Assembly: GCF_027359415.1 (NCBI RefSeq)
Contig: NZ_CP114780.1
Location: forward strand, 248,001 to 312,000
Direction: 5' to 3'
Origin: Prochlorococcus marinus str. MIT 0918
Lineage (GTDB): Bacteria; Cyanobacteriota; Cyanobacteriia; PCC-6307; Cyanobiaceae
DNA length: 64,000 nt
Below, piece by piece: positions 38,485-46,985 of the stretch. Each line of letters begins with the position of its first letter. The first letter of the stretch is position 1. A program made the translations under genes and the position numbers. A model generated the notes under the pieces. It did no database searches. It was not told the DNA's origin and saw only the letters and a list, made by a program, of their open reading frames with translations.

Positions 38485-38666
38485 TATTCTGGAACTGTTT
38501 TGTTGGTGATGGCTTTTTAAGTGCTCTGATCTGACTCTCTTTCGATCTGAGGAGACTGTCGTTATGGGGAAGTAAACCAGTTTAACTGGAAATGGAACCT
38601 AGCTTTGCCTCCTCTTCTGGTTAATCCAGGTCGATCTCTTAGGTCACACGGCAAAACGGTTCAATT
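38485..38666 (+). ncRNA. ssrS: 6S RNA
   Basis: A G+C-richer stretch of about 180 nt directly after purK. The closing stem is an 11-bp pairing of GAACTGTTTTG (38492-38502) with CAAAACGGTTC (38652-38662). Inner pairings such as GATCTGA with TCGATCTGAGG fold the rest into a long interrupted rod with an internal bulge, the shape that mimics an open promoter and binds RNA polymerase. Location next to purK is the hallmark of cyanobacterial 6S RNA (Yfr7 in Prochlorococcus). End positions are estimated. Confidence 0.88.
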
Positions 38667-38668
38667 TT

Positions 38669-38952
38669 TATTTATTTATAGACTTAGTAATTAATATTTA
38701 AATAACAGGGTAAAATGTAAGAATCTATTTTGAAGTCGTGTTATATATTCCTTTTTATAAGAATCTGAATAATTATATAGTTTTATTTTATAGAATGATT
38801 CATGTTTATAAGAGGAACTATTAGTTAAATTTCATACTAATTAAGAATAAGCTAGGAATGAACTTAAATTTTACTTACTTATATTTTTTCCTTAATATTT
38901 TTACAGATTAATCACAGCTTTGGATTATTATAGAGATAGCTTTTAGATAAAA
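38669..38952. other. AT-rich spacer at the island boundary
   Basis: 284 bp between 6S RNA and the first island gene. It is very AT-rich, and I see no ORF of note, tRNA or direct repeat. Promoter elements for the cassette are expected here, but no single candidate stands out. Confidence 0.5.
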
Positions 38953-39972
38953 ATGCTTATTCTTGAGGCTAATGGCAAACTGGTTTACCGTAAGAACCCA
39001 AATCCTCAACAAAAAAACCTCGAAAACTGTGCACTTGTTGCTCCAAAAATAGTAGGTGTTTGTTCAAGTGATATTCCTAGATGTTTTGATGGGAAAGCCT
39101 ATTTTTACCCATTAACGATAGGTCATGAATTTATGGTTGAAATTTTAGAAAGTAATTCTAATAAATTAATCAAAGGAGATAAATGTGCTGTTTTCCCACT
39201 TAAACCATGTTTTAATTGTCTTGCCTGTACCAGAAAAGAATATAACAAATGCAGTAATTATTCATATTATGGCTCAAGAGAAAATGGTGGCATGCAGAAA
39301 ACAATAAATATAGATTATTGGAACTTAATTAAGCTTCCAGAGGATTTTGATGATTTATCCGGTTCTTTAATAGAGCCTGTAGCAGTCTGTGTAAATTTAT
39401 GTAGAAAAATTGAAAAAAATACAAATGTTTTGCTAGTCGGAGGTGGTTTTTTATCTCAAATAATATGTCAAATTTTGTTAGATAAATGTTGTAGTGTTAC
39501 TTGTGTAGATAGAAATAATTACAAAAAAGTTTTCTTTCCTGATAACGTTATTTTTATAGATTCTATTAATAAAATAAAAACCGAATTATATGATATTTCT
39601 ATCGATTGTTGTGGATCACCAAATGCTATTAATAATTGCATAGAACAAACTAATCAAGGAGGTAAAGTTATATTTTTAGGTAATCCTTCGGATTCAACAT
39701 CAATAAACTCAAAAGAAATTTCAACTGCAATGAGAAGAGAGTTAACATTACTAGGTTCTTGGAATAGTAGATTCAGACCTGATGATATTAGTTTATGTGA
39801 TTGGAATGAAGGTATAAGATTAATCTCTAAAGGAAAGTTATCATTAAAATCACTTATAACCCATGAATCTATGCTAGAAAACTCTCCTGAATTATTATCC
39901 AAAATAAATCGAAGAAGGGTAGATAGAAAAATATTGCCTAATTTTAATAAGGCTATTATTCATATAGATTAA
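38953..39972 (+). CDS. Zinc-dependent medium-chain alcohol/polyol dehydrogenase
   Basis: A 339-aa MDR protein. Catalytic zinc ligands fit Cys in VGVCSSD, His-Glu in TIGHEF and Glu in LIEPVAV. Structural zinc cysteines lie in PCFNCLACTRKEYNKC. The Rossmann motif LLVGGGFLSQI is slightly unusual. It is related to sorbitol, threonine and ribitol-5-phosphate (TarJ-type) dehydrogenases. It is the first gene of the accessory cassette, with the next gene 2 bp away. A role in making a polyol or ketose phosphate is inferred from context. Confidence 0.8.
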   Translation: MLILEANGKLVYRKNPNPQQKNLENCALVAPKIVGVCSSDIPRCFDGKAYFYPLTIGHEFMVEILESNSNKLIKGDKCAVFPLKPCFNCLACTRKEYNKCSNYSYYGSRENGGMQKTINIDYWNLIKLPEDFDDLSGSLIEPVAVCVNLCRKIEKNTNVLLVGGGFLSQIICQILLDKCCSVTCVDRNNYKKVFFPDNVIFIDSINKIKTELYDISIDCCGSPNAINNCIEQTNQGGKVIFLGNPSDSTSINSKEISTAMRRELTLLGSWNSRFRPDDISLCDWNEGIRLISKGKLSLKSLITHESMLENSPELLSKINRRRVDRKILPNFNKAIIHID

Positions 39973-39974
39973 TT

Positions 39975-40730
39975 GTGGAAAATAATATTGCATGTGTCAT
40001 TCCTTGTTTTAATGAAGCTAATCGTATTGATAGTTTGATTAAAGAGATTCTTTCATTAAATTCTTCAGATATAGATTGGTATTTACTTGATAATGGTTCT
40101 ATAGATGATACTCAAGATAGAATATGTCAACTTAGCATAAATAAACTTGAAGCTAAGAATATAATGTTTATTAGAAAGAATATTAATGAAGGCTATGGCT
40201 CTGGAATTAAATATGCCTTTAAGAATATTGTTATAAATAATTCATATAAAGTATTTTGTTGGACCCATGGAGATGGTCAGACTCCTTTAAATGATATCTT
40301 ATTAGCTAGTAATTTACTTAAGATTCAAACTAATGGTTTCTATTTAATAAAAGGGAAAAGGTTATCTAGAAAAGATGGAACCATTTCTTATTTATTTACA
40401 TTTGTCTTAAATTTAATATTATTTATATTAGGCTATAGACAAGCAATTTCGCCAAACTCTCAACCAACATCAATATCTGTAGATCTAATGAATAAGATAA
40501 TTAACAAACTTCCTGAAGATGGTAAGTTTGATATTGCAATCTTATTATATATTATAGACTTAGGAGTAAAAATCTCGAGATTCAATGTACATTTTTTAGA
40601 AAGGGAACAAGGAGAAGGAGCTAATGAATCTATAGATGCTAAGATAATTTATTCTATTAACATGTTAAAATATATATTTAAATGGAAAATTAGACATTTA
40701 TTTTCTAATAACATATCATTAACAAAATGA
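39975..40730 (+). CDS. GT2 glycosyltransferase, polyprenol-phosphate sugar synthase-like
   Basis: A 251-aa GT-A enzyme starting with ACVIPCFNEANRIDSLIKEIL, with a DNGSIDDT nucleotide motif and a WTHGDGQTPL (DxD-like) region. The RLSRKDGTISYLFTFVLNL stretch resembles the dolichol-phosphate mannose synthase/GtrB group, which loads a sugar on a polyprenyl phosphate. It lacks the C-terminal membrane helices of longer GtrB proteins. The start is GTG at 39975. Stop and start overlap the next gene by 4 bp. Confidence 0.78.
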   Translation: MENNIACVIPCFNEANRIDSLIKEILSLNSSDIDWYLLDNGSIDDTQDRICQLSINKLEAKNIMFIRKNINEGYGSGIKYAFKNIVINNSYKVFCWTHGDGQTPLNDILLASNLLKIQTNGFYLIKGKRLSRKDGTISYLFTFVLNLILFILGYRQAISPNSQPTSISVDLMNKIINKLPEDGKFDIAILLYIIDLGVKISRFNVHFLEREQGEGANESIDAKIIYSINMLKYIFKWKIRHLFSNNISLTK

Positions 40731-41341
40731 GTTTACACCCTATTGCACATAGGATTCTATCAATAGAAGATAGTGAGAAAATTCCTAAAGATATTGGATT
40801 GGAATTTGATGTACATGCTTATAATCAAAAATTGGTCATAGCTCATGATTCTTTCCACAATGGAGATGATTTTGAGGATTATTTATGGTCCAATAGAAAT
40901 CGTGTACTTGCTATTAACGTTAAGGAAGAGGGCATTGAAGATGAAATTATAAGAATTGCTAATAAGGTTTCTTTAGATAAATATTTTATGTTTGATCTTT
41001 CATTTCCTGTAGCTTATAAGATGGGACAGAATTATAGGAGTAATATATGCTTGAGAGTTTCTCAGTATGAAATGCTAAATTACAAAAAATGTAGTGATAT
41101 CAGTAGTTATTTGTGGGTTGATACCTTTGATGGTTCATTTTGGATGACTGAATCTGACATTGAAAATGCTCAAAATAATAATTTTAATCTTTGTTTTGTT
41201 TCTCCAGAACTACATTATCCATCTTTACGTTCCCCTAGCCTAATAGACACAAGAAAATTCGATAATAAGATAAATTCTATTAAAAATTCATTGAGTGGAA
41301 CTAATTATATATGTACTAAGAACTATCAGAAATGGATTTAG
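40727..41341 (+). CDS. Glycerophosphodiester phosphodiesterase-like protein
   Basis: A 204-aa protein with the start of a GDPD TIM barrel. HPIAHRI replaces the usual AHRG, GLEFDVHAYNQ gives the Glu and Asp metal ligands, and LVIAHDSFHNG gives the HD pair. The chain is shorter than typical GDPDs (about 240-300 aa). The PENT motif after AHRG is absent. It may cleave a phosphodiester of the surface polymer or a precursor. It sits inside the cassette and overlaps its neighbour. Confidence 0.55.
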   Translation: MSLHPIAHRILSIEDSEKIPKDIGLEFDVHAYNQKLVIAHDSFHNGDDFEDYLWSNRNRVLAINVKEEGIEDEIIRIANKVSLDKYFMFDLSFPVAYKMGQNYRSNICLRVSQYEMLNYKKCSDISSYLWVDTFDGSFWMTESDIENAQNNNFNLCFVSPELHYPSLRSPSLIDTRKFDNKINSIKNSLSGTNYICTKNYQKWI

Positions 41342-41345
41342 ACCT

Positions 41346-42302
41346 ATGACATTTATTATTTCAAGTCTAAGTATAATATATATCTTTAGGTGTTATATAC
41401 ATTTAAAGAAAAGACTCAATTGGCAACTTGCATTATTAATAATTCTATTTTTCATGACAAGTTTATATGAAATTTCATTTCTATCTTTTATAGGAAATAA
41501 TCTATCTACACAACTTAAATTTTCACTCACTGGGTTTCAGTCTTTATTTAATGGTTGGTTCTTAGGTAATAGATCAGGCTTATTTTTAATATCCCTTTTA
41601 TATATTATAGAGAAGGTAAGTAGATCTTCTATAAGTTCATCTATCTTAATTGAGATTAGTTTATTAACGATAGGTCTGGCAACTCCACTTTCATTAATAT
41701 ATCCAAATTATTCTAGTATTCCTATTATTTTAGGTTTATTTATTTCAATACTAATTCATCTTTCAAAAAGAAATAGTAAATTTGAATCAAATTCATTAAC
41801 ATTTTTTTCTTTTATCGATTATAAATCTTTTAAGAGCCGTGATTTTTTTCATATTCTTATTGGAATTATTACATGTTTCACATTACTTAAATTTCCCTTC
41901 GATGATTTATCCATAGAACCAATTTCTTCTGATCATATTCTTAGATTATTTTTTATATGGTTAATAGCTTTGTTTACTCTTTTAAACAAAGGTTTGTTAA
42001 GTAAACAACGTATTCAATTATATTTACCTCAATATTCAATATATGTAGGTTGTGCAATATCTACAGTTCTAATTAATTTATACAATCTTCCAGCTCCTGT
42101 ATCCATATTTACGTTTGATTGTATTTCAGCTATTTGCCTTCTACCTCTTATAGATTTATTAATTATAAGTTATTATACTATAAACAAAAAATTTGAAATA
42201 GGTATATTACGCATTAATAGAATATTCTTTCAAAGGTTTATAGATTTATCACTTATAATATTAATAGTACTATATTTATTGTATGTTTTTACATCAGGAT
42301 AA
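41346..42302 (+). CDS. Polytopic membrane protein, unidentified
   Basis: A 318-aa protein with about nine or ten hydrophobic helices and very few charged residues. I recognise no family. I placed the start at the ATG at 41346, 4 bp after the upstream stop. A GTG at 41295 in the same frame would overlap the GDPD-like gene by 47 bp. Its stop overlaps the start of the next dehydrogenase gene by 1 bp. A role in moving or modifying a lipid-linked intermediate is plausible from context only. Confidence 0.6.
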   Translation: MTFIISSLSIIYIFRCYIHLKKRLNWQLALLIILFFMTSLYEISFLSFIGNNLSTQLKFSLTGFQSLFNGWFLGNRSGLFLISLLYIIEKVSRSSISSSILIEISLLTIGLATPLSLIYPNYSSIPIILGLFISILIHLSKRNSKFESNSLTFFSFIDYKSFKSRDFFHILIGIITCFTLLKFPFDDLSIEPISSDHILRLFFIWLIALFTLLNKGLLSKQRIQLYLPQYSIYVGCAISTVLINLYNLPAPVSIFTFDCISAICLLPLIDLLIISYYTINKKFEIGILRINRIFFQRFIDLSLIILIVLYLLYVFTSG

Positions 42303-43330
42303 TGCCTAGAGCCGCTTTTCTAAAAAGAATAAAGACCTTTGATATAAATGAGCATAATCATTGTATTGATGATGATGATATTGTTAGACTGAAGGTAGAT
42401 AGTTGTGCTATTTGCGGATCTGACATAAGGATATTTAATAAAGGAAATGAGCGACTTACCTATCCAGCAATAATTGGACATGAAATTTCGGGTATTGTTT
42501 CAGAATCTAATGTTGATGGTTTTAAAAAAGGAGACCGATTGAGCCTTGGTGCTGATATACCTTGTGGTAAATGTCATAAATGCATAAATGGTACACCTAA
42601 CCTATGTAATGATAATCTTGCTATCGGTTATCAGCTTCAAGGTGGCTTTGCTGAATATATAAATATAGATAGAAGAGTTTTTGACTTTGGACCAGTAGTT
42701 AAAATTCCAGATGAATTAGATATAGAAGCAGCTGCGTTAGGAGAGCCTTTGGCTTGTGCAATAAATGGCGTTGAAAAGCTTAATGTTAAGACTCATTCTA
42801 GAATAATGATAATTGGTGGCGGACCTATAGGAATTATGTTGGGTTATTTATGTAAAAAATTAAAAAAAGCAGCAAGAATTGATTATGTTGAGATTTCAGA
42901 TTACAAAAGGGATTTTATAAAAGGGCTAAATATTTCCGATAATACTTATAATTATAATGATTTTATTTCTAAAATAAATAAATATAAAAGATCATATGAT
43001 TATGTCTTTACTGCCTGTAGTGTTTTTGATACTCATCAGTTAGGCATTTCCCTATTAGATAATGGAGGAAGTATCAACTTCTTTGGAGGGCTTCCTAATC
43101 CTGCACCAAGTATTGAACTTATTACAAACGATCTTCATTATAAAGAAATGACTTTAACTGGTAGTCATGGTTCAACACCTCGACAACATTCAGAGGCGAT
43201 TAAAATGATTACTAAAGATAGTGCTTTCTTTCTTAGTCTAATTACTGATAGGTTTCCATTGGATAATATTAATGAAGCCTTTGAAATAGCCTCTAGAGGT
43301 GAAAGTATTAAAATCCTGATTAAGCCATGA
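42302..43330 (+). CDS. Zinc-dependent medium-chain alcohol/polyol dehydrogenase (second copy)
   Basis: A 342-aa MDR protein with catalytic zinc ligands in SCAICGSD, IIGHE and LGEPLA, four structural cysteines in PCGKCHKCINGTPNLC and a Rossmann motif IIGGGPIGI. It resembles sorbitol/L-threonine dehydrogenases and is clearly distinct from the copy at 38953, so this is not a recent duplication. It overlaps the epimerase gene by 4 bp. Confidence 0.85.
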   Translation: MPRAAFLKRIKTFDINEHNHCIDDDDIVRLKVDSCAICGSDIRIFNKGNERLTYPAIIGHEISGIVSESNVDGFKKGDRLSLGADIPCGKCHKCINGTPNLCNDNLAIGYQLQGGFAEYINIDRRVFDFGPVVKIPDELDIEAAALGEPLACAINGVEKLNVKTHSRIMIIGGGPIGIMLGYLCKKLKKAARIDYVEISDYKRDFIKGLNISDNTYNYNDFISKINKYKRSYDYVFTACSVFDTHQLGISLLDNGGSINFFGGLPNPAPSIELITNDLHYKEMTLTGSHGSTPRQHSEAIKMITKDSAFFLSLITDRFPLDNINEAFEIASRGESIKILIKP

Positions 43331-44016
43331 AAATAAACAAATTTAAGCTCCTACCTTCGATAATGTGCATCAACTGGAATAAAGTTGGTGAAGAACTTAT
43401 TCAAATATCAAACAGAGTTGATTTTTTTCATTGGGACATTTTAGATGGATCATTTGCCCCTGATTTTACTATGGGTAGTAGTATTATTAATACAATTAGA
43501 GAAGAATTTCCAAAAAGAGGTGACTATCATCTAATGGTAGAAGAACCCTCTAGACTGTATAACAGCTTAGGATTTAAGGAAGGAGACAGAGTTTGTGTTC
43601 ATGTTGAATGTTCTAAGAATTTACATAGAGATGTTTCTAAACTTAGAGAATTAGGCCTTTCACCAGGTGTTGCTTTATCACCAGCAACTCCATTAGCATC
43701 ATTAGATTATATTTTGGATGATATTGACAGAATTCTAATATTAACTGTAAATCCAGGTTATCATAGTCAGCCTTTAGTTAAGCAGGCTATATCAAAGATA
43801 AGAGATCTTTCTACAATATTATCAGAAACTGGACAAGAAAGAATATCTATAATAGCTGATGGCAATGTTAATTTAAATACTATACCCAGCATGTTTAAAA
43901 GTGGAGCAAGAGAATTTGTATTAGGAAAAAGTGGTCTTTTCTATGGAGACATTATTAAAAATATTGATAGTCTTGAACAAATGCTTATTAATTTATCAAC
44001 TAAGGATTCCAAATGA
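43327..44016 (+). CDS. Ribulose-phosphate 3-epimerase family protein
   Basis: A 229-aa TIM barrel. Metal ligands fit His and Asp in FFHWDILDG, His in YHLMVEEPS and Asp in IADGNVN. The substrate loop LTVNPGYHSQ is present. The HWDILDG and IADGN motifs differ from housekeeping Rpe (usually HxDxMDG and VDGG). This suggests a dedicated pentulose- or hexulose-phosphate epimerase rather than the Calvin-cycle enzyme. It is coupled to both neighbours by 4-bp overlaps. Confidence 0.82.
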   Translation: MKINKFKLLPSIMCINWNKVGEELIQISNRVDFFHWDILDGSFAPDFTMGSSIINTIREEFPKRGDYHLMVEEPSRLYNSLGFKEGDRVCVHVECSKNLHRDVSKLRELGLSPGVALSPATPLASLDYILDDIDRILILTVNPGYHSQPLVKQAISKIRDLSTILSETGQERISIIADGNVNLNTIPSMFKSGAREFVLGKSGLFYGDIIKNIDSLEQMLINLSTKDSK

Positions 44017-44933
44017 AACTATCAGTAAACACAGGTTTTTTAGTTAATAGATATCCTTCCCCAAGACAATGGTGTGAAGTAATAAATCAACTTGGAGTTA
44101 AAAATATTCAAATAACGGCAGATCTTTTTAATCCTTCCTATCCAGATAAAATATTAAGCAAGCAAGTAGATGAAATTAATAAATTAAAAAATGATTATGG
44201 CTTCACAATCTATTCCGCATTTACAGGTGCCTTTACTCGAGTAAACCATTTTTGCCATCCTGATGAGGATGTTAGAAATTATTGGCTGAATTGGTTTGTT
44301 CGATATGCTGACTATGCTTCTAAAATAGGTGTAAAGCGCTTAGGTAGTCATATAGGTATACTTTCTGTACCTGACAATAAAACCAATCGCAATTTCTATA
44401 GGGATATTTGCGTAACTTATTGGAATAAGTTATATAATGAAGTTTCTAAGTTTGGTATAGAAGAATTAACCTGGGAGCATATGAGCATAGAAAGAGAACA
44501 AGGGCATACACAAAAAGATATCGATTGGTTATTGAGAGAACTCTCTAGAGAAGGACTTCCCATTAACCTTTGTTTAGATCCAGATCATGGAGATTTATCA
44601 TCATCAAACAATGAAGATTATGAACCCTATGGCCTTATAGAAAAATATGCTAATTTTTCAAGTCAACTTCACCTTAAACAAATAAGCAAGGATAAGAGAA
44701 AAAATAGTCCTTTTACTACTGTATTCAATAAAACTGGTTTAGTAAAAGCAAATAAAGTAATAAAGTTATTATTAGATAAAATTGATAAGCAAAAACATCG
44801 AAATTTCGAGTTAATCCTCGAACTTAATGCTCGTGAAAGAGAGCCTGATGATTCCAATATCGTAATGGATATTCAAGAGTCTTTGAATTATTGGAAGTCA
44901 GCTCTTGATGATTTAAGTGTAGAATATGAATAA
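44013..44933 (+). CDS. Sugar-phosphate isomerase/epimerase (xylose isomerase-like TIM barrel)
   Basis: A 306-aa protein starting MKLSVNTGFLVNRYPSPRQW, with GSHIG, LTWEHMSIEREQGHT, LDPDHGD and ILELNARERE. These acidic and His residues fit the metal site of the AP-endonuclease-2 / tagatose-epimerase fold. The N-terminus and the WEHMS block recall erythrulose-phosphate epimerases of erythritol pathways (EryH), but only loosely. It probably acts on a tetrulose, pentulose or hexulose phosphate made by its neighbours. It overlaps the next gene by 8 bp. Confidence 0.75.
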   Translation: MKLSVNTGFLVNRYPSPRQWCEVINQLGVKNIQITADLFNPSYPDKILSKQVDEINKLKNDYGFTIYSAFTGAFTRVNHFCHPDEDVRNYWLNWFVRYADYASKIGVKRLGSHIGILSVPDNKTNRNFYRDICVTYWNKLYNEVSKFGIEELTWEHMSIEREQGHTQKDIDWLLRELSREGLPINLCLDPDHGDLSSSNNEDYEPYGLIEKYANFSSQLHLKQISKDKRKNSPFTTVFNKTGLVKANKVIKLLLDKIDKQKHRNFELILELNAREREPDDSNIVMDIQESLNYWKSALDDLSVEYE

Positions 44934-46458
44934 AAAGATAGCAGTTGCTATTCCTATAGCTGGTCAATCAACAAGATTTCAAAAACACGGATATAATACT
45001 CATAAGGCTTTTCTTCCACTCAATAAGAATTGTATATTAGAAAACATTATTCTTCAGTTTGATAGCTCTAATTTTGATATATATATAATATGTACTGAAG
45101 AACAATTAAATCAGAATAATAAAATTATAAGTCAGATACTATCCAAACATATTAATGTAAAAATTCAAAAAATCAAAAAACATTCCTTAGGACCAACTTA
45201 CTCAGTATTAAATTGTGTAGATATAGATGATGATATACCAATAGTAGTTCACTATTGTGATTTTTTAGTTCGAATGGATATGAATAGACTTACTAATTTG
45301 TTATCAGATAATAATATTGTAGCTCCCTACTTTAGTGGTTTTCACCCTGCTTCTTTAGGCACTACAACATTTGCTTATATGAAGGTAGATCAATTAAATA
45401 ATATGATTGCGCTTAAAGAAAAGGAGTCCTTTACTAATGATAGAATTCAAGAACCCTGCTCTACTGGGATATATGCTTTCCCAACATTTAATATATTTAA
45501 AAAAATAGCAACTAAATTATTAGACAATCCAGGTTCATGGGGGCAAAAAGAAGCATATACATCACTTTGTTTGAATATTGCCATTAAACAATTCTATAAA
45601 GTTGTTTGTCTTGAAGTAGAGAATTTTATTTGTTTGGGAACACCAAGAGATTATGAAGAATATTCCCACTGGAGAAACTTATATTTATGTTATAGAAACC
45701 ATGATATAGCCTATGTTAAAGAACCTCATCTTATAACAGCAGCTGGTAAAGGTAGTAGGTTTAAAAAATATGGTTATCTTGTCGATAAGATATTCCTTGA
45801 TTTTCAAGGATATAAACTAATAGAACAAAGCTTTTCTTCTCTTAATAATAATTATAAATTTTTAGCAGCTCTTAAAACACAAGAAATATATTTCGATGAT
45901 AATTTATTAGATTCATCTTCAAAACTCTTTCTTGATGATACACCTAATGGACAATTATTAACACTTAATATGTTAGTTAATAATTATTCTATAGAATCGT
46001 CATTCTTTGTCTCTTCAGCAGATTATAAATTTCATATTGATATATCTAGATTTTATAAATTTATTAATCAAAACAACCCAGATATAATTATTCTAACAAC
46101 AAAATGGAAATATTTTTCTAATGAATCAACTAATAATTATGGATTTCTAAATCTAGATAAGAACTCTCGTGTTACCAACATTATAGAAAAAGAAGAAATA
46201 GACATTAATTCCTCCTATATTAATAATCTCTTAATAGGTACATTTTGGTTTAAGGATAAATCTATTTTATCAATATTAAGCGATAATAATAACCAAGAAG
46301 GAGAGCAATATATAGCTAAAAATATTGGTTCATATCTTTCTACTCTTAGAGTATTTGCATTTGAAGTAGATTACTGGTTGTCTTTGGGTACACCTAAGGA
46401 GTTATTTCTTGCACAATATTGGTTTAATTATTTTGATAAAATATCAAATTTAGAATAA
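44926..46458 (+). CDS. Tandem two-domain sugar nucleotidyltransferase
   Basis: A 510-aa protein with two nucleotidyltransferase-like halves. The first (about 1-260) begins AVAIPIAGQSTRFQKHGYNTHKAFLPL. The second (about 264-510) begins LITAAGKGSRFKKYGYLVDKIFLDF. Both ends repeat a LSLGTPKE / CLGTPRDYEE tail. The GxSTRF/GKGSRF and Lys motifs are those of NTP-transferases that make CDP- or other NDP-sugars. The halves are diverged, so one may be regulatory or may use a different substrate. The tandem layout is unusual. Confidence 0.8.
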   Translation: MNKKIAVAIPIAGQSTRFQKHGYNTHKAFLPLNKNCILENIILQFDSSNFDIYIICTEEQLNQNNKIISQILSKHINVKIQKIKKHSLGPTYSVLNCVDIDDDIPIVVHYCDFLVRMDMNRLTNLLSDNNIVAPYFSGFHPASLGTTTFAYMKVDQLNNMIALKEKESFTNDRIQEPCSTGIYAFPTFNIFKKIATKLLDNPGSWGQKEAYTSLCLNIAIKQFYKVVCLEVENFICLGTPRDYEEYSHWRNLYLCYRNHDIAYVKEPHLITAAGKGSRFKKYGYLVDKIFLDFQGYKLIEQSFSSLNNNYKFLAALKTQEIYFDDNLLDSSSKLFLDDTPNGQLLTLNMLVNNYSIESSFFVSSADYKFHIDISRFYKFINQNNPDIIILTTKWKYFSNESTNNYGFLNLDKNSRVTNIIEKEEIDINSSYINNLLIGTFWFKDKSILSILSDNNNQEGEQYIAKNIGSYLSTLRVFAFEVDYWLSLGTPKELFLAQYWFNYFDKISNLE

Positions 46459-46498
46459 TTAATTAATTAAATAAATTAAAATAAAACAATAAGACTTT

Positions 46499-46876
46499 AT
46501 GAATGAATTTAATAAATTATTTAGATTCTTAACTGTAGGTTTAATTAATAATGTAATTAATTTTGCTGTAGTTTATATTTGCTTTAGTTTCTTTAATTGG
46601 AAAACATCTATAGCAGGTGCTTTAGGATTCGGTTTTGGAGCATTTATTTCATTTACTTTAAACTCTAAGTTTACATTCTTATATTCAAGTAGCTATATTA
46701 GGGCAATAAGAAAATTTGTATTTTTGCAATTATCACTTCTTTTGATATTCTCAATAGTTTTAGGATTGATAAATGATTTTATCGTTAATATACACTTGTC
46801 TTGGTTCATAACAACATCATTGGTTTTTCTACTAAACTATTATTTCCAAAAATATTATGTTTTTAATAAATCATAG
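46499..46876 (+). CDS. GtrA-family membrane protein
   Basis: A 125-aa protein with four predicted helices, matching GtrA. FLTVGLINNVINFAVVYICF, ISFTLNSKFTF and LNYYFQKYYVF are the hallmark regions. GtrA is thought to flip polyprenyl-phosphate-linked sugars across the membrane for a periplasmic glycosyltransferase. Together with the GT2 protein at 39975 and the large membrane protein at 46986 it would make a GtrA/B/C-like set. Confidence 0.85.
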   Translation: MNEFNKLFRFLTVGLINNVINFAVVYICFSFFNWKTSIAGALGFGFGAFISFTLNSKFTFLYSSSYIRAIRKFVFLQLSLLLIFSIVLGLINDFIVNIHLSWFITTSLVFLLNYYFQKYYVFNKS

Positions 46877-46985
46877 TTCCATTTTCTTCGTTGTTGAGTT
46901 TTTTAAAGACAATATCTATTTTCCATTCAATTCTTCTAGCTTATTTATTGTTTTGTAGTAGAATTTATAAAATACCAATAAGTTC

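Noticed and set aside
38669-38952. Possible attachment site or tRNA at the island start
   Set aside because: No tRNA, integrase or matching direct repeat was seen at either side of 38950-51920; the island boundary rests on gene content only.
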